From DASTBU01 sp035711845 (GTDB lineage: Bacteria > Acidobacteriota > Vicinamibacteria > Vicinamibacterales > 2-12-FULL-66-21), in the NCBI GenBank assembly GCA_035711845.1, contig DASTBU010000120.1:1-21619 (forward strand): 21,619 bases of DNA, read 5' to 3'. Numbering within the stretch: position 1 is the first letter of the stretch; each line of letters begins with the position of its first letter. A program made the position numbers and the translations under genes. Below the pieces are notes generated by a model that saw nothing but the letters and a program-made list of their open reading frames with translations, searched no databases and was not told the DNA's origin. Shown piece by piece: positions 14,093 to 21,597 of the stretch.

Positions 14093-16153
14093 TCAGCGCG
14101 TCCCCTCTGGGGATCCGAGGTAGCGCTGGATCCAGCCGAACACCGCCTCGTGCCAGTATCGGCTGTTGTTGGCCTTGAGCACCCAGTGTCCCTCGTCCGG
14201 GAAGATGATCATCTCTGCCGGCACGCCGTTCCGCCGGAGCACCGTGAACATCTGTATGCCCTGATCGACGGGCACGCGGAAGTCCTGCTCGTTGGTGATG
14301 ATGAGCGTCGGCGTCTTGATGTTGTGCGCGAAGAGGTGCGGTGACCACTTGGCGAATTGCTCGCGCGCCTTACCCTCCCAGGGCCGTCCGCCGAACTCCC
14401 ATTCGGTGAACCACAGCTCTTCGGTCGCCATGCTCATGGATTCCAGGTTGAACACGCCGTCGTGCGACACCCCCACCTTGAAGCGATCCGTGTGGCCGAG
14501 GATCCAGTTCACGGCGTATCCACCGTAGCTGGCGCCGGCTATGCCCATACGGGTCGAATCCGCAAACGGCATCTTCGCCACGGCGTCGAAGACCCCGTCG
14601 AGATCGGTCATCACCTTCCCCCCCCAGTCGCCGGAGATCTCGTCGAGGAATGCCTGGCCGAAGCCGGTGGAGCCCCGCGGATTCGGGGCGACGACGAGCC
14701 AGCCCTGCGCGGCCCAGAGCGACGGATTCCACCGCGACGACCACGCGTCGTCCCACGCGCCCTGAGGACCGCCATGAATCAGGAAGACGACCGGGTACTT
14801 GCGGTCCTTGTCGAACCCGGGCGGCGGAATCAGCCAGTACTGGATCGGCGCGCCGCCTGCACCGGTGACGGTCAGGCTCTGCGGTACCGAAAAGCGCACG
14901 TTCTTCAGCCATGACGCGTTCATCTGCGTCAGTTGCTGGACCGTCCCGCCTTCGGCGGCGACGCGGAACAGGTCGGGTGGCGAGGTCAGCGTGGATTTCG
15001 AGAACACCGCGAAGCCGTCCCCTGCGCCGACCGATGAGATCGCGCCTCCCTCGGCAACCAGCCTGGGCGTGCCGCCGGCCGACGGCACCGTGAACAGGTG
15101 CTGACGCCCCTTCTGGGCTGCCGTGAACCAGATCGAACGGCCGTCGTTCGACAGGGTGAAGCCTCCGACCGACAGGTCCGGCGTCTCGAACACAGTGCGC
15201 CGGGCGCCGCTCGCCCGATCGTAGGCGTCGATATACCACCGATCCGACTCGAAGCCGGCCCGGCGCTGCGCGCGCACGTAGATCAGCTTCCCATCAGGCG
15301 AGAACACCGGATTCACGTCGGCGGCGGGGTTCGCCGTCAGCTTTCGTGGCTCGCCTCCCGCGGCGCGCACTACATAGACGTCGTTGTTGGTCGTCCAGGC
15401 CTCACGGTCCATGCCTTCGCGGTTCGAGACGAACGCCAGCTCCTTCCCATCTGGTGAGAATGCAATCGCACCACCCTCCTGCTGCGTCGGAGGCGAATCG
15501 AAATCGCCCGGCGTCACGTCGACGACACGGCGGCTGTCGACGTCGGCGACGAATACGTGGTGCCGCAGGTCCTCGCGCCACTCGTCCCAGTGGCGGTAGA
15601 ACAGCCGCGTGAGACGCCTGGCCTTGACGGGACTCTTCTCGCCTTCTTCCAGACGCCGCCTGTTGCAGCCCTCGTCGGTGCAGCCCCGGTAGACGTCGGA
15701 CACGAAGGCCACGCGCGATCCGTCGGGCGAGATCACGAGCGGCGGCTGCACGCCCATCGAAAAATCGGTGATCTTCGTCACGCGGCTGCCGTCGGGATCG
15801 GCCACGTAGACCTGCGGCGCGCCGTCGCGTGTGGAGATGAACGCGAGGCGTTTGCCGTCGGCCGAGTATCTCGGCGTGCTCTCGCTCTTCGCCCCGGCAA
15901 TCAGCTCCTTCGGCTGACCCGACCCGTCCGCGCTCGCGATCCAGATGTCGGCATTGCGGCTCCCGCTCTGGATGTTGGTGGTGGTGCGCACGAAGACCAC
16001 CGATCGCCCGTCCGGCGAGAGCTGCGGATCGGATACGCGCTCGGCAGCAAGGAGATCGTCGATGGTCATCGGGCGACCCGCGGCCGGCTGGGCGGAGGCC
16101 GCCGCGCCGGCGGCGAGCGCCAGCGTCGTCAGGAACCAGAGTGTGCGTCGCAT
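14093..16153 (-). CDS. Secreted S9-family peptidase (prolyl oligopeptidase / acylaminoacyl-peptidase type)
   Basis: Serine peptidase that cleaves peptides, predicted in the periplasm. 686 residues, normal for the family. Signal peptide MRRTLWFLTTLALAAGAAASAQ. Residues about 30-410 form a WD40/TolB-like propeller with repeated SPDG-type strands (LSPDGRSVVFV, FSPDGKELAFV, FSPDGKLIYV). The C-terminal alpha/beta hydrolase has HGGPQGAW, the nucleophile elbow GASYGGY (Ser542), NEQDFRVPV (Asp624) and PDEGHWV (His656), a complete catalytic triad. A CTDEGCN cysteine pair in the propeller could form a disulfide. Start at 16153 is chosen for the signal peptide and the AGGTGG seven bases upstream. It starts four bases after the stop of the small membrane protein, so it is the second gene of a two-gene operon. 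Confidence 0.94.
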   Translation of the reverse strand: MRRTLWFLTTLALAAGAAASAQPAAGRPMTIDDLLAAERVSDPQLSPDGRSVVFVRTTTNIQSGSRNADIWIASADGSGQPKELIAGAKSESTPRYSADGKRLAFISTRDGAPQVYVADPDGSRVTKITDFSMGVQPPLVISPDGSRVAFVSDVYRGCTDEGCNRRRLEEGEKSPVKARRLTRLFYRHWDEWREDLRHHVFVADVDSRRVVDVTPGDFDSPPTQQEGGAIAFSPDGKELAFVSNREGMDREAWTTNNDVYVVRAAGGEPRKLTANPAADVNPVFSPDGKLIYVRAQRRAGFESDRWYIDAYDRASGARRTVFETPDLSVGGFTLSNDGRSIWFTAAQKGRQHLFTVPSAGGTPRLVAEGGAISSVGAGDGFAVFSKSTLTSPPDLFRVAAEGGTVQQLTQMNASWLKNVRFSVPQSLTVTGAGGAPIQYWLIPPPGFDKDRKYPVVFLIHGGPQGAWDDAWSSRWNPSLWAAQGWLVVAPNPRGSTGFGQAFLDEISGDWGGKVMTDLDGVFDAVAKMPFADSTRMGIAGASYGGYAVNWILGHTDRFKVGVSHDGVFNLESMSMATEELWFTEWEFGGRPWEGKAREQFAKWSPHLFAHNIKTPTLIITNEQDFRVPVDQGIQMFTVLRRNGVPAEMIIFPDEGHWVLKANNSRYWHEAVFGWIQRYLGSPEGTR

Positions 16154-16157
16154 GACA

Positions 16158-16613
16158 TTACCACCTGAACAACGGCCGGCCGTTGGGCATGGCCGGCCAC
16201 GGGATCGAGACAAGGACTGCGAGAAGCGCGAGCCCGAAGAATATCAACGCGAGCCGGTGCCGCCGGGCGTCCGTCGCCGCCTTTCGGATGCGGCTCTTCC
16301 CGACGTGCGCGAGGGCGATTGCGATCACCATGCCGAGCAGGTGCTCGACGGCCCAGAAGCGAATGCCCGATGTGCGCATCGCCGCTCCGAAGTCGTCGAA
16401 GGCCTGCCGCGTGATGGGGCTGAGCGCAAAGTAGAGCAGCGCACCGAGCAGGAGTTGCAGGTCGAGCGTGATGACGAACCAGGATCCCGCGCGCTCGTCG
16501 GTCGGCGTCCAGGGCCGACCGCCGCGCGCGAGCGCCCTGGCGACGACGACGAAGCCCGCGAGGAGGACTGCCCAGCGCAACCAGGAATGGAGCAACAGGA
16601 TGAGGGAATACAT
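16158..16613 (-). CDS. Four-helix integral membrane protein, cytochrome-b-like of unknown function
   Basis: 151 residues with about four hydrophobic helices: LILLLHSWLRWAVLLAGFVV, FVITLDLQLLLGALLYF, FWAVEHLLGMVIAIALAHVG and LALIFFGLALLAVLVSIPW. The motifs LHSWLRW near the N-terminus, VEHLLGM in helix 3 and AHVGKSRIRKA after it match a family of small bacterial membrane proteins sometimes labelled cytochrome b; the histidines in helices 1 and 3 could bind heme, which is inferred. ATG 16613 is chosen because the hydrophobic N-terminus begins there and a TATATT box ends exactly seven bases before it, so the mRNA is probably leaderless. Shares an operon with the S9 peptidase. Confidence 0.82.
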   Translation of the reverse strand: MYSLILLLHSWLRWAVLLAGFVVVARALARGGRPWTPTDERAGSWFVITLDLQLLLGALLYFALSPITRQAFDDFGAAMRTSGIRFWAVEHLLGMVIAIALAHVGKSRIRKAATDARRHRLALIFFGLALLAVLVSIPWPAMPNGRPLFRW

Positions 16614-16620
16614 CGTGTTC

Positions 16621-16626
16621 AATATA
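16621..16626 (-). promoter_or_regulatory. -10 box of the membrane protein/S9 peptidase operon, leaderless start
   Basis: Minus strand TATATT (five of six), seven bases before the ATG at 16613. The expected -35 position falls in the heptamer repeats and shows no good match. Confidence 0.45.
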
Positions 16627-16632
16627 TCAGGC

Positions 16633-16660
16633 CGTGGTGCGTGGTCCGTGGTCCGTGATC
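16633..16660. repeat. Heptanucleotide tandem repeat, four units
   Basis: Units CGTGGTG, CGTGGTC, CGTGGTC and CGTGATC follow without gaps. A second short heptamer pair, GGCTACA-GGCTACG, lies at 16693-16706. They occupy the divergent promoter region. Confidence 0.75.
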
Positions 16661-16724
16661 CGCGTGCCCGTTCCGGGATACGAGAGGCCACGGGCTACAG
16701 GCTACGGACGAGGGACCTCGAAAA

Positions 16725-16743
16725 TAGTATCAATTTGACACTA
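16725..16743. promoter_or_regulatory. 19-bp near-palindrome, likely PadR operator
   Basis: TAGTATCAA-T-TTGACACTA: the two 9-base arms match at eight positions, centred on 16734. The right arm contains the -35 box of the padR promoter. A further half-site TTCGACACTA lies at 16751-16760, 16 bases on, between -35 and -10. Binding here would block the promoter, as expected for PadR autorepression. The assignment to PadR is inference. Confidence 0.6.
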
Positions 16744-16764
16744 ACGTCATTTCGACACTATCAT
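16735..16764 (+). promoter_or_regulatory. Strong promoter of the PadR-ADOP operon, leaderless
   Basis: Perfect -35 TTGACA (16735-16740), 18-base spacer, -10 TATCAT (16759-16764, five of six). The ATG at 16772 begins eight bases after the last base of the -10 box, where transcription itself should start, and no Shine-Dalgarno is present. So the mRNA should begin at or within a base of its start codon. Confidence 0.65.
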
Positions 16765-16771
16765 CCCGAAC

Positions 16772-17143
16772 ATGTCCACGGCCCGTTCCTCGACTCCCAG
16801 GGCTGGCCGCCTGCTGCCGCTCAAGCCTCTCGTGTTTCAGATCCTCCTCGCGCTGGCCGACGGCGAGCGCCATGGCTGGAGCCTTGTGCGGGAGGTTCAG
16901 CAGCGGGGCGAGTTCGCCAGGATCATGCCGGGCAACTTCTATCGCACGCTGCGAGCGATGCTCGCCGACGGCCTGATCGAGCCGCGCGAAGCGCCGTCGG
17001 GCCGCACTGATGAAGACGAACGGCGGCGGTACTTCGGCTTGACGAGCTTCGGGGAACAGGTCGCGGCGGCCGAAGCGCGGCGGCTCGAAGCGGCCGTCAA
17101 CGAAGCGCGCGTGAAACGGCTCCTCGCACGGTCACGCGGATGA
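16772..17143 (+). CDS. PadR-family transcriptional regulator
   Basis: DNA-binding repressor, 123 residues, with the winged-helix PadR domain at about 14-90: LKPLVFQILLALADGERHGW, then LVREVQQRGEF, MPGNFYRTLRAMLADGLIEP and DERRRYFGLTSFGEQ, followed by a short C-terminal dimer helix (AAAEARRLEAAVNEARVKRL). The usual Tyr after HG is Trp here, and the usual GTLY is GNFY. Its stop codon overlaps the start of the ADOP permease (ATGA, 17140-17143), the arrangement seen widely in Acidobacteriota where PadR controls the permease. Likely autoregulated through the palindrome at 16725-16743. The ligand is unknown. Confidence 0.93.
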   Translation: MSTARSSTPRAGRLLPLKPLVFQILLALADGERHGWSLVREVQQRGEFARIMPGNFYRTLRAMLADGLIEPREAPSGRTDEDERRRYFGLTSFGEQVAAAEARRLEAAVNEARVKRLLARSRG

Positions 17144-19818
17144 ACCCGTATCGGCTGCTGCTCCTCGCGTTTCCGCGGCACGTACGGGACGAGTTCGGGC
17201 ACGAGATGGAGCTGCTGTTCGAGCAGCAGCTGCGCGCGGTCCGCGAATCTGGCGGCAGCCCGACCCGTGTCTGGTGCAGCGCGATCGGAGACGCTGTCGT
17301 GCATGGGTTCGGCGAGCGGCTCGAGCGTGCCAGGCGGGCAGCGCGGATCGTGAGCGGCATGCGCCGCTGGAGGTGGTGGATGAACGCACTCATGCAGGAC
17401 CTTCGTTACGCCGGCCGACTGCTGCGAGCAGATCGAGGCACGTCGTTCATCGCCATTCTCACGCTGGCCCTTGGCATCGGCGCAAATACGGCCACCTTTT
17501 CTGCCGTCGATGCCGTGCTTCTCCGGCCGCTGCCCTATCCCGATCCCGACAAGCTCGTGATGGTTTGGGAAAAACGCCCCGCTGAAGGGGTGTTCGACAA
17601 TGTCGCGGCGGCGGCTGATTTCGTCGATTGGGAGAAGATGAACACCGTCTTCTCCTCGATGGCGGCCGTGTCAGGGCTGACGGTGGATCTCACAGAAGGC
17701 GGTGAACCGATTCGTATTTCAGCGGCTGCCGTAACCCCTGCCTTTTTCGACGTCCTGCGGGTGCAGCCAGCGCTCGGGCGTTCGTTCGTACCCGAGGAGG
17801 GTGTCGTCGGCCGCCATCGCGTGATGGTCATCGGGCACGAGTTGTGGCGCGATCGTTTTGGCTCCGACGGCGCAATTGTCGGACGCAAGATTCTCCTGAG
17901 CGGCATCCCGCACGAAGTGATTGGCGTCCTGCCGCCAACGTTCAGATTTCCTGACGCGAGCGTGCAGATCTGGGCTCCACCGGACGCTGCCATCCAGGTT
18001 TGGGTGCCAGAGCCCTTCCAGGGCCTGCCGCAACCGCTCAGCCGTGCCAGCCATGAGTACTGGGTTTACGCGCGTCTGAAACCGGGAATCGATCTGTCCA
18101 CCGCACGTGCGGACATGGATCGCGTAGGAGCGCTCCTCGCCGAGCAGCATCCCGACACCAATCGCACCCACAGTGCCTGGGTGTCCCTGCTGGCTGACGA
18201 AGTGCGCGAACCGATCCGGGCGGGCCTGTGGCTCCTGCTGGGTGCGGTGGCGTTCGTGCTGCTGATCGCGTGCGTCAACGTGTCGAACCTGCTGCTGGCT
18301 CGGGCGGTGTCGAGACGCCGGGAACTCGCGGTGCGTGCGGCCGTCGGCGCAAGCCAGGCGCGTCTGGCCGGGCAGATGATCACCGAAAGCCTCCTGTTGG
18401 GCATCCTCGGCGGTACCGGTGGGCTTCTGGTCGCGTATTGGGGCATCCGCCTCGCAAGGCGGATGCCCGGCGCGAACCTGGCCATTCTCGGGATGGACGC
18501 AATCGCCATCGACCTGCGCGTCCTCGCCTTCACAGGCGCCATCTCGTTGCTGACTGCGGTTCTGTTCGGAACGTTGCCCGCGTGGTCGGCTGCGGGCCAG
18601 GACGTCAACGAGGTTTTGACGAGCAGCAGCAGGACGGCGGTGGGCGTAAAGCGAAGACTGCGGTCCGCGCTCGTGGTTTCGGAGATCGCACTCGCGTCGC
18701 TGCTCCTCGTCGGCACCGGTTTGACGTGGCGCAGCCTCCATGCGCTGCTCAACGCGGAGCCTGGTGTCAAGCTGGATAGCGTGCTCACCGCCTTCATTCG
18801 GCTGCCGAATTCGCGCTACAAGGGCGCCGACAAACTGCTGACCACCTTCGATCAGATTGAAGAGCGCTTCGCGGCGATCGCGGGGGTCAGGGCAGTGGGC
18901 GCCACGAATATCCTGCCGATCGGGGGTGGCGATAGCCGCCGTGGGATCGGCATTGAAGGACGCGAGCCCGATCCCGACACGCCGACGCGAGCGCACCCGC
19001 GGTCGGTCACCCCGGGGTACTTCAACGCGATGGGCGTTCAATTGAAAGCAGGCCGGGCCTTCACCCCGGCCGATACGGCCGACGCGCCCCTTGTCGTCAT
19101 CGTCAACGAGACAATGGCGCGGCGCTATTGGCCGAACGAATCGCCCATTCGCCGGCGAATCACGCTGGCGGGCACGCAGGTCTGGCGCGAGGTTGTCGGC
19201 GTCGTCGGCGACGTACGGCACTGGGGCCTCGACCAACCCGTCAACCCGGAGATGTACTTCCCGCTTCCCCAAATGCCTTCGTCGGCTCTCACATTCGTGT
19301 TGTCGACAGATCGCACTCCCTCGGCACTCGTGCCAGAGGTTCGCGAGCAGCTCCGCGTGATCGACCCCGAGCTGCCACTGTCGAACGTGCTGACGATGGG
19401 ACAGGTTGCGGCCCAATCGGTGAACGATCGGGCAGCCGCAGTGCGAATGCTCGCGATCTTCGGGATCATGGCGCTGGCGCTCGCGGCCGCGGGAATCTAC
19501 GGCGTCATGGCGCAGATCGTGACCATGCGCCGGGGAGAGATTGGCGTCCGACTGACGCTCGGTGCGCAGCCTGCGGATGTCATGCGGCTGATCCTTCGAG
19601 AGGGTGTAGGCCAGGCGGTGTTCGGACTGGTGCTCGGTCTTGGCGCCGCCGCGCTGCTCATGCGCGGCTTCCGATCGATGCTGTACGAGGTGAGCCCGAC
19701 CGACCCGCTGACGCTCGCAGCGGTCGCAGCGATCCTGCTGGCGGCCGCGCTCCTGGCGTGTCTGGTGCCCGCACGCCGCGCGATGCGCGTGGACCCGGTT
19801 GCGACGTTGAGACAGTAG
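17140..19818 (+). CDS. ADOP-family (MacB/FtsX-like) orphan ABC permease
   Basis: Large inner-membrane permease, 892 residues. About 90 residues at the N-terminus (RLLLLAFPRHVRDEFGHEME) form the cytoplasmic extension typical of ADOP proteins. Two MacB_PCD-FtsX halves follow. Half 1: helix with LTLALGIGANTATFSAVDAV (about 107), periplasmic domain, then helices near 360, 410 and 460. Half 2: helix near 509 (LVVSEIALASLLLVGTGL), periplasmic domain, then helices near 768, 823 and 857, ending ARRAMRVDPVATLRQ. No ATPase gene is adjacent, as usual for this family, so its energy source and cargo are unknown; relatives of MacB export peptides or act as mechanotransmitters. Translation is coupled to padR by the 4-bp overlap. 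No frameshift is seen. Confidence 0.95.
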   Translation: MNPYRLLLLAFPRHVRDEFGHEMELLFEQQLRAVRESGGSPTRVWCSAIGDAVVHGFGERLERARRAARIVSGMRRWRWWMNALMQDLRYAGRLLRADRGTSFIAILTLALGIGANTATFSAVDAVLLRPLPYPDPDKLVMVWEKRPAEGVFDNVAAAADFVDWEKMNTVFSSMAAVSGLTVDLTEGGEPIRISAAAVTPAFFDVLRVQPALGRSFVPEEGVVGRHRVMVIGHELWRDRFGSDGAIVGRKILLSGIPHEVIGVLPPTFRFPDASVQIWAPPDAAIQVWVPEPFQGLPQPLSRASHEYWVYARLKPGIDLSTARADMDRVGALLAEQHPDTNRTHSAWVSLLADEVREPIRAGLWLLLGAVAFVLLIACVNVSNLLLARAVSRRRELAVRAAVGASQARLAGQMITESLLLGILGGTGGLLVAYWGIRLARRMPGANLAILGMDAIAIDLRVLAFTGAISLLTAVLFGTLPAWSAAGQDVNEVLTSSSRTAVGVKRRLRSALVVSEIALASLLLVGTGLTWRSLHALLNAEPGVKLDSVLTAFIRLPNSRYKGADKLLTTFDQIEERFAAIAGVRAVGATNILPIGGGDSRRGIGIEGREPDPDTPTRAHPRSVTPGYFNAMGVQLKAGRAFTPADTADAPLVVIVNETMARRYWPNESPIRRRITLAGTQVWREVVGVVGDVRHWGLDQPVNPEMYFPLPQMPSSALTFVLSTDRTPSALVPEVREQLRVIDPELPLSNVLTMGQVAAQSVNDRAAAVRMLAIFGIMALALAAAGIYGVMAQIVTMRRGEIGVRLTLGAQPADVMRLILREGVGQAVFGLVLGLGAAALLMRGFRSMLYEVSPTDPLTLAAVAAILLAAALLACLVPARRAMRVDPVATLRQ

Positions 19819-19820
19819 TC

Positions 19821-19905
19821 AGCTTCCAGCTTCCAGCTCCCAGCTTCCAGCTTGAAACGCGAGAGTAACTGGAAGCTGGAAGCTGGAAGCTGGAAGCTGG
19901 AACCT
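19821..19905. repeat. Giant inverted repeat made of heptamers, bidirectional terminator candidate
   Basis: Left arm: AGCTTCC at 19821, 19828 and 19842, AGCTCCC at 19835, and a partial unit at 19849. Right arm: GGAAGCT at 19871, 19878, 19885 and 19892, then GGAACCT at 19899. The arms pair over about 31 bp with one mismatch, around a loop of about 15-18 bases. The element begins two bases after the ADOP stop and touches the amidohydrolase stop codon (19904-19906), so it fills the whole convergent gap. It would fold strongly at the 3' ends of both transcripts. Confidence 0.85.
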
Positions 19906-21562
19906 ACTGTGATGTCGTCGTCTTCTTCGACCGCTTCTGCTTCTCGACCATCGCCGCGACGTCGGCGAGCAGCTGCTTCGCGTCGTAGACGATCCCATCC
20001 TTGATCGTGTACTTCACGCCGCCAACCTGTTCGGGCTGTCCGGTCTTGTCGTTCAGCTTCAGGGCGCCCGTCCCGTAGAGCACCTTGAGGTTCTGCAGCG
20101 GGTTCTGGTCGACGAGCACCATGTCCGCAAGCATCCCGGCTCGTACGATCCCGAATTGGGGCTGCTGCCCCTTCGGTTCCGCCAGCGTGATGGCGCCGTT
20201 CATCGTGGCGGCCTGGATGACCTCCAGCGGATGGAAGCCGGCCTCCTGCAGCATCTCCAGCTCGTTCACGTAGCCGAAGCCGTAGGTCTGATAGATGAAC
20301 CCGGAATCCGAGCCGGTTGTCACACGGCCGCCCATCTTCTTGTAGTCGTTCACCAGCTTGAACCAGACCTGGTAGAAGTTGCGCCACTCCACCTCGTCCT
20401 CGGTGGTCCAGTAGTACCAGTACGAGCCGTGGTTGGCGCGGCTCGGCGTGTAGAACGCCATCAGCGAGGGCAGCGTGTACCGGTCGTGCCACCCGGCATT
20501 GCGGAACTTCATCAGGTCCCGTCCGGCCGAGTAGATGGTGAACGTGGGATCGAAGACGGTGCCGAGCTTCAGGTGTTCTTCGAGATACGCTTTCCACTGC
20601 GGTGAGCCGGGCTCGTGGATCGTGTTCCAGAGGCGGGCGACCTGGCCGAAGCGCCACTGCTCGTCGTTGGCGTTCATATCGACCGGCCAGGGCTGGACGA
20701 CATAATCCTTCAGCAGGGATTCGAAGTGGCCGTAGAAGTGCGTGACCGTGCCGAGCCCGAGCCGCGCCGCCTTGATGGCGTTCATCTGCGCGACCCCGCC
20801 TTGCTGCAGGTGCGCGGTCGACCCCAGCCCCTGCTTCTTCGCTTCGTCGAGCAGCGCCGCCATGATCGGGGGGTCCTGTGCGCCGAGCTTCAGGCCGTCG
20901 ATGTTGTTGGCCGCGGCCCATCGCACATACTCGCGCGCGGCTTCGGGCGTGCCGATACGGCCGCCGTCCCAACCGCTGCCCGGCCGCTGGTAGTTGTAGA
21001 TGCGCGGCGCCACGATCTCGTTCCGCTCGCTGCGCGCCCTGTCCTTGACGCTGACCGCCTGGCTGCCGAGCGAGACGCCGCGGACGGTCGTGACGCCGTG
21101 CGCCAGCCAGAGCTTGTAGGCATACTCGGCGTCCGCATTCTTCGGCGCGCCCCCCGCGTGGACGTGCATGTCGACGAAGCCTGGCAAGAGGTACATGCCG
21201 GTCGCCTCGATTTCGTGGTCCGCATTCTGGGGCGGACGACTGGCGCGCTGGGGGAGCCCGGGCGTCCCCGCGCTGCGCACCGAGCTGATGCGATTGCCCT
21301 CCACCACCACGTCCACCGGCCCCTGCGGCGGCGCTCCCGTTCCGTCGATCAGCATCACGCCGCGAATCACGAGGGTCTTGAAGGGGCCCTTCCCCTCATC
21401 CGGCCGCCGGTCCGGCGCGGCGGTGAGGTTCTCACGGTCTCCGGTATCGGGTCCTTGCGCCGGCTGAGATGGCGCCGGAGGCTGCTGGGCGGCGAGCACC
21501 GTCAGGCTGCCGGCGATCACCGCAGCCGCGGCCACCGCGGGTCTGAAGCTGGACATCCGCAT
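19904..21562 (-). CDS. Secreted metal-dependent amidohydrolase
   Basis: Hydrolase of the amidohydrolase superfamily, related to imidazolonepropionase/prolidase-like exported enzymes, 552 residues. Signal peptide MRMSSFRPAVAAAAVIAGSLTVLAAQ, then a Pro-rich linker (about 27-60). The TIM-barrel shows the metal ligands: HVH (133, 135) in PGFVDMHVHAGG, a lysine in IDGLKLGA (225, possibly carboxylated), STAHLQQ (His251), VTHFYGH (His275) and TTGSDSGF (Asp419). The C-terminal beta part includes MLADMVLVDQNPL. Start 21562 has GGAGG five bases before it; that site overlaps the in-frame ATG at 21574, which is therefore less likely. The gene runs into the heptamer hairpin at its 3' end. Substrate is probably a peptide or cyclic amide, not determined. 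Confidence 0.93.
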   Translation of the reverse strand: MRMSSFRPAVAAAAVIAGSLTVLAAQQPPAPSQPAQGPDTGDRENLTAAPDRRPDEGKGPFKTLVIRGVMLIDGTGAPPQGPVDVVVEGNRISSVRSAGTPGLPQRASRPPQNADHEIEATGMYLLPGFVDMHVHAGGAPKNADAEYAYKLWLAHGVTTVRGVSLGSQAVSVKDRARSERNEIVAPRIYNYQRPGSGWDGGRIGTPEAAREYVRWAAANNIDGLKLGAQDPPIMAALLDEAKKQGLGSTAHLQQGGVAQMNAIKAARLGLGTVTHFYGHFESLLKDYVVQPWPVDMNANDEQWRFGQVARLWNTIHEPGSPQWKAYLEEHLKLGTVFDPTFTIYSAGRDLMKFRNAGWHDRYTLPSLMAFYTPSRANHGSYWYYWTTEDEVEWRNFYQVWFKLVNDYKKMGGRVTTGSDSGFIYQTYGFGYVNELEMLQEAGFHPLEVIQAATMNGAITLAEPKGQQPQFGIVRAGMLADMVLVDQNPLQNLKVLYGTGALKLNDKTGQPEQVGGVKYTIKDGIVYDAKQLLADVAAMVEKQKRSKKTTTSQ

Positions 21563-21597
21563 GAACTCCTCCATCCATCGCGCGACCGCGATCGGTC

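Noticed and set aside
13818..14348. Long N-terminal extension of the VOC protein
   Set aside because: The extension is antisense to the S9 peptidase and intergenic DNA, while a GAGGAGG site sits five bases before the GTG at 13817.
16633..16706. CRISPR array or phage attachment site
   Set aside because: Units are seven bases with no spacers and no cas genes; they are tandem repeats.
17719..19416. 565-codon minus frame antisense to the ADOP permease
   Set aside because: No recognisable domain or start signal; the plus-strand permease explains the region.
19497..20972. 491-codon minus frame crossing the heptamer hairpin
   Set aside because: It reads the amidohydrolase out of phase, then the repeat (SSFQLPASSFQL), then the antisense of the permease. 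It is not a gene.
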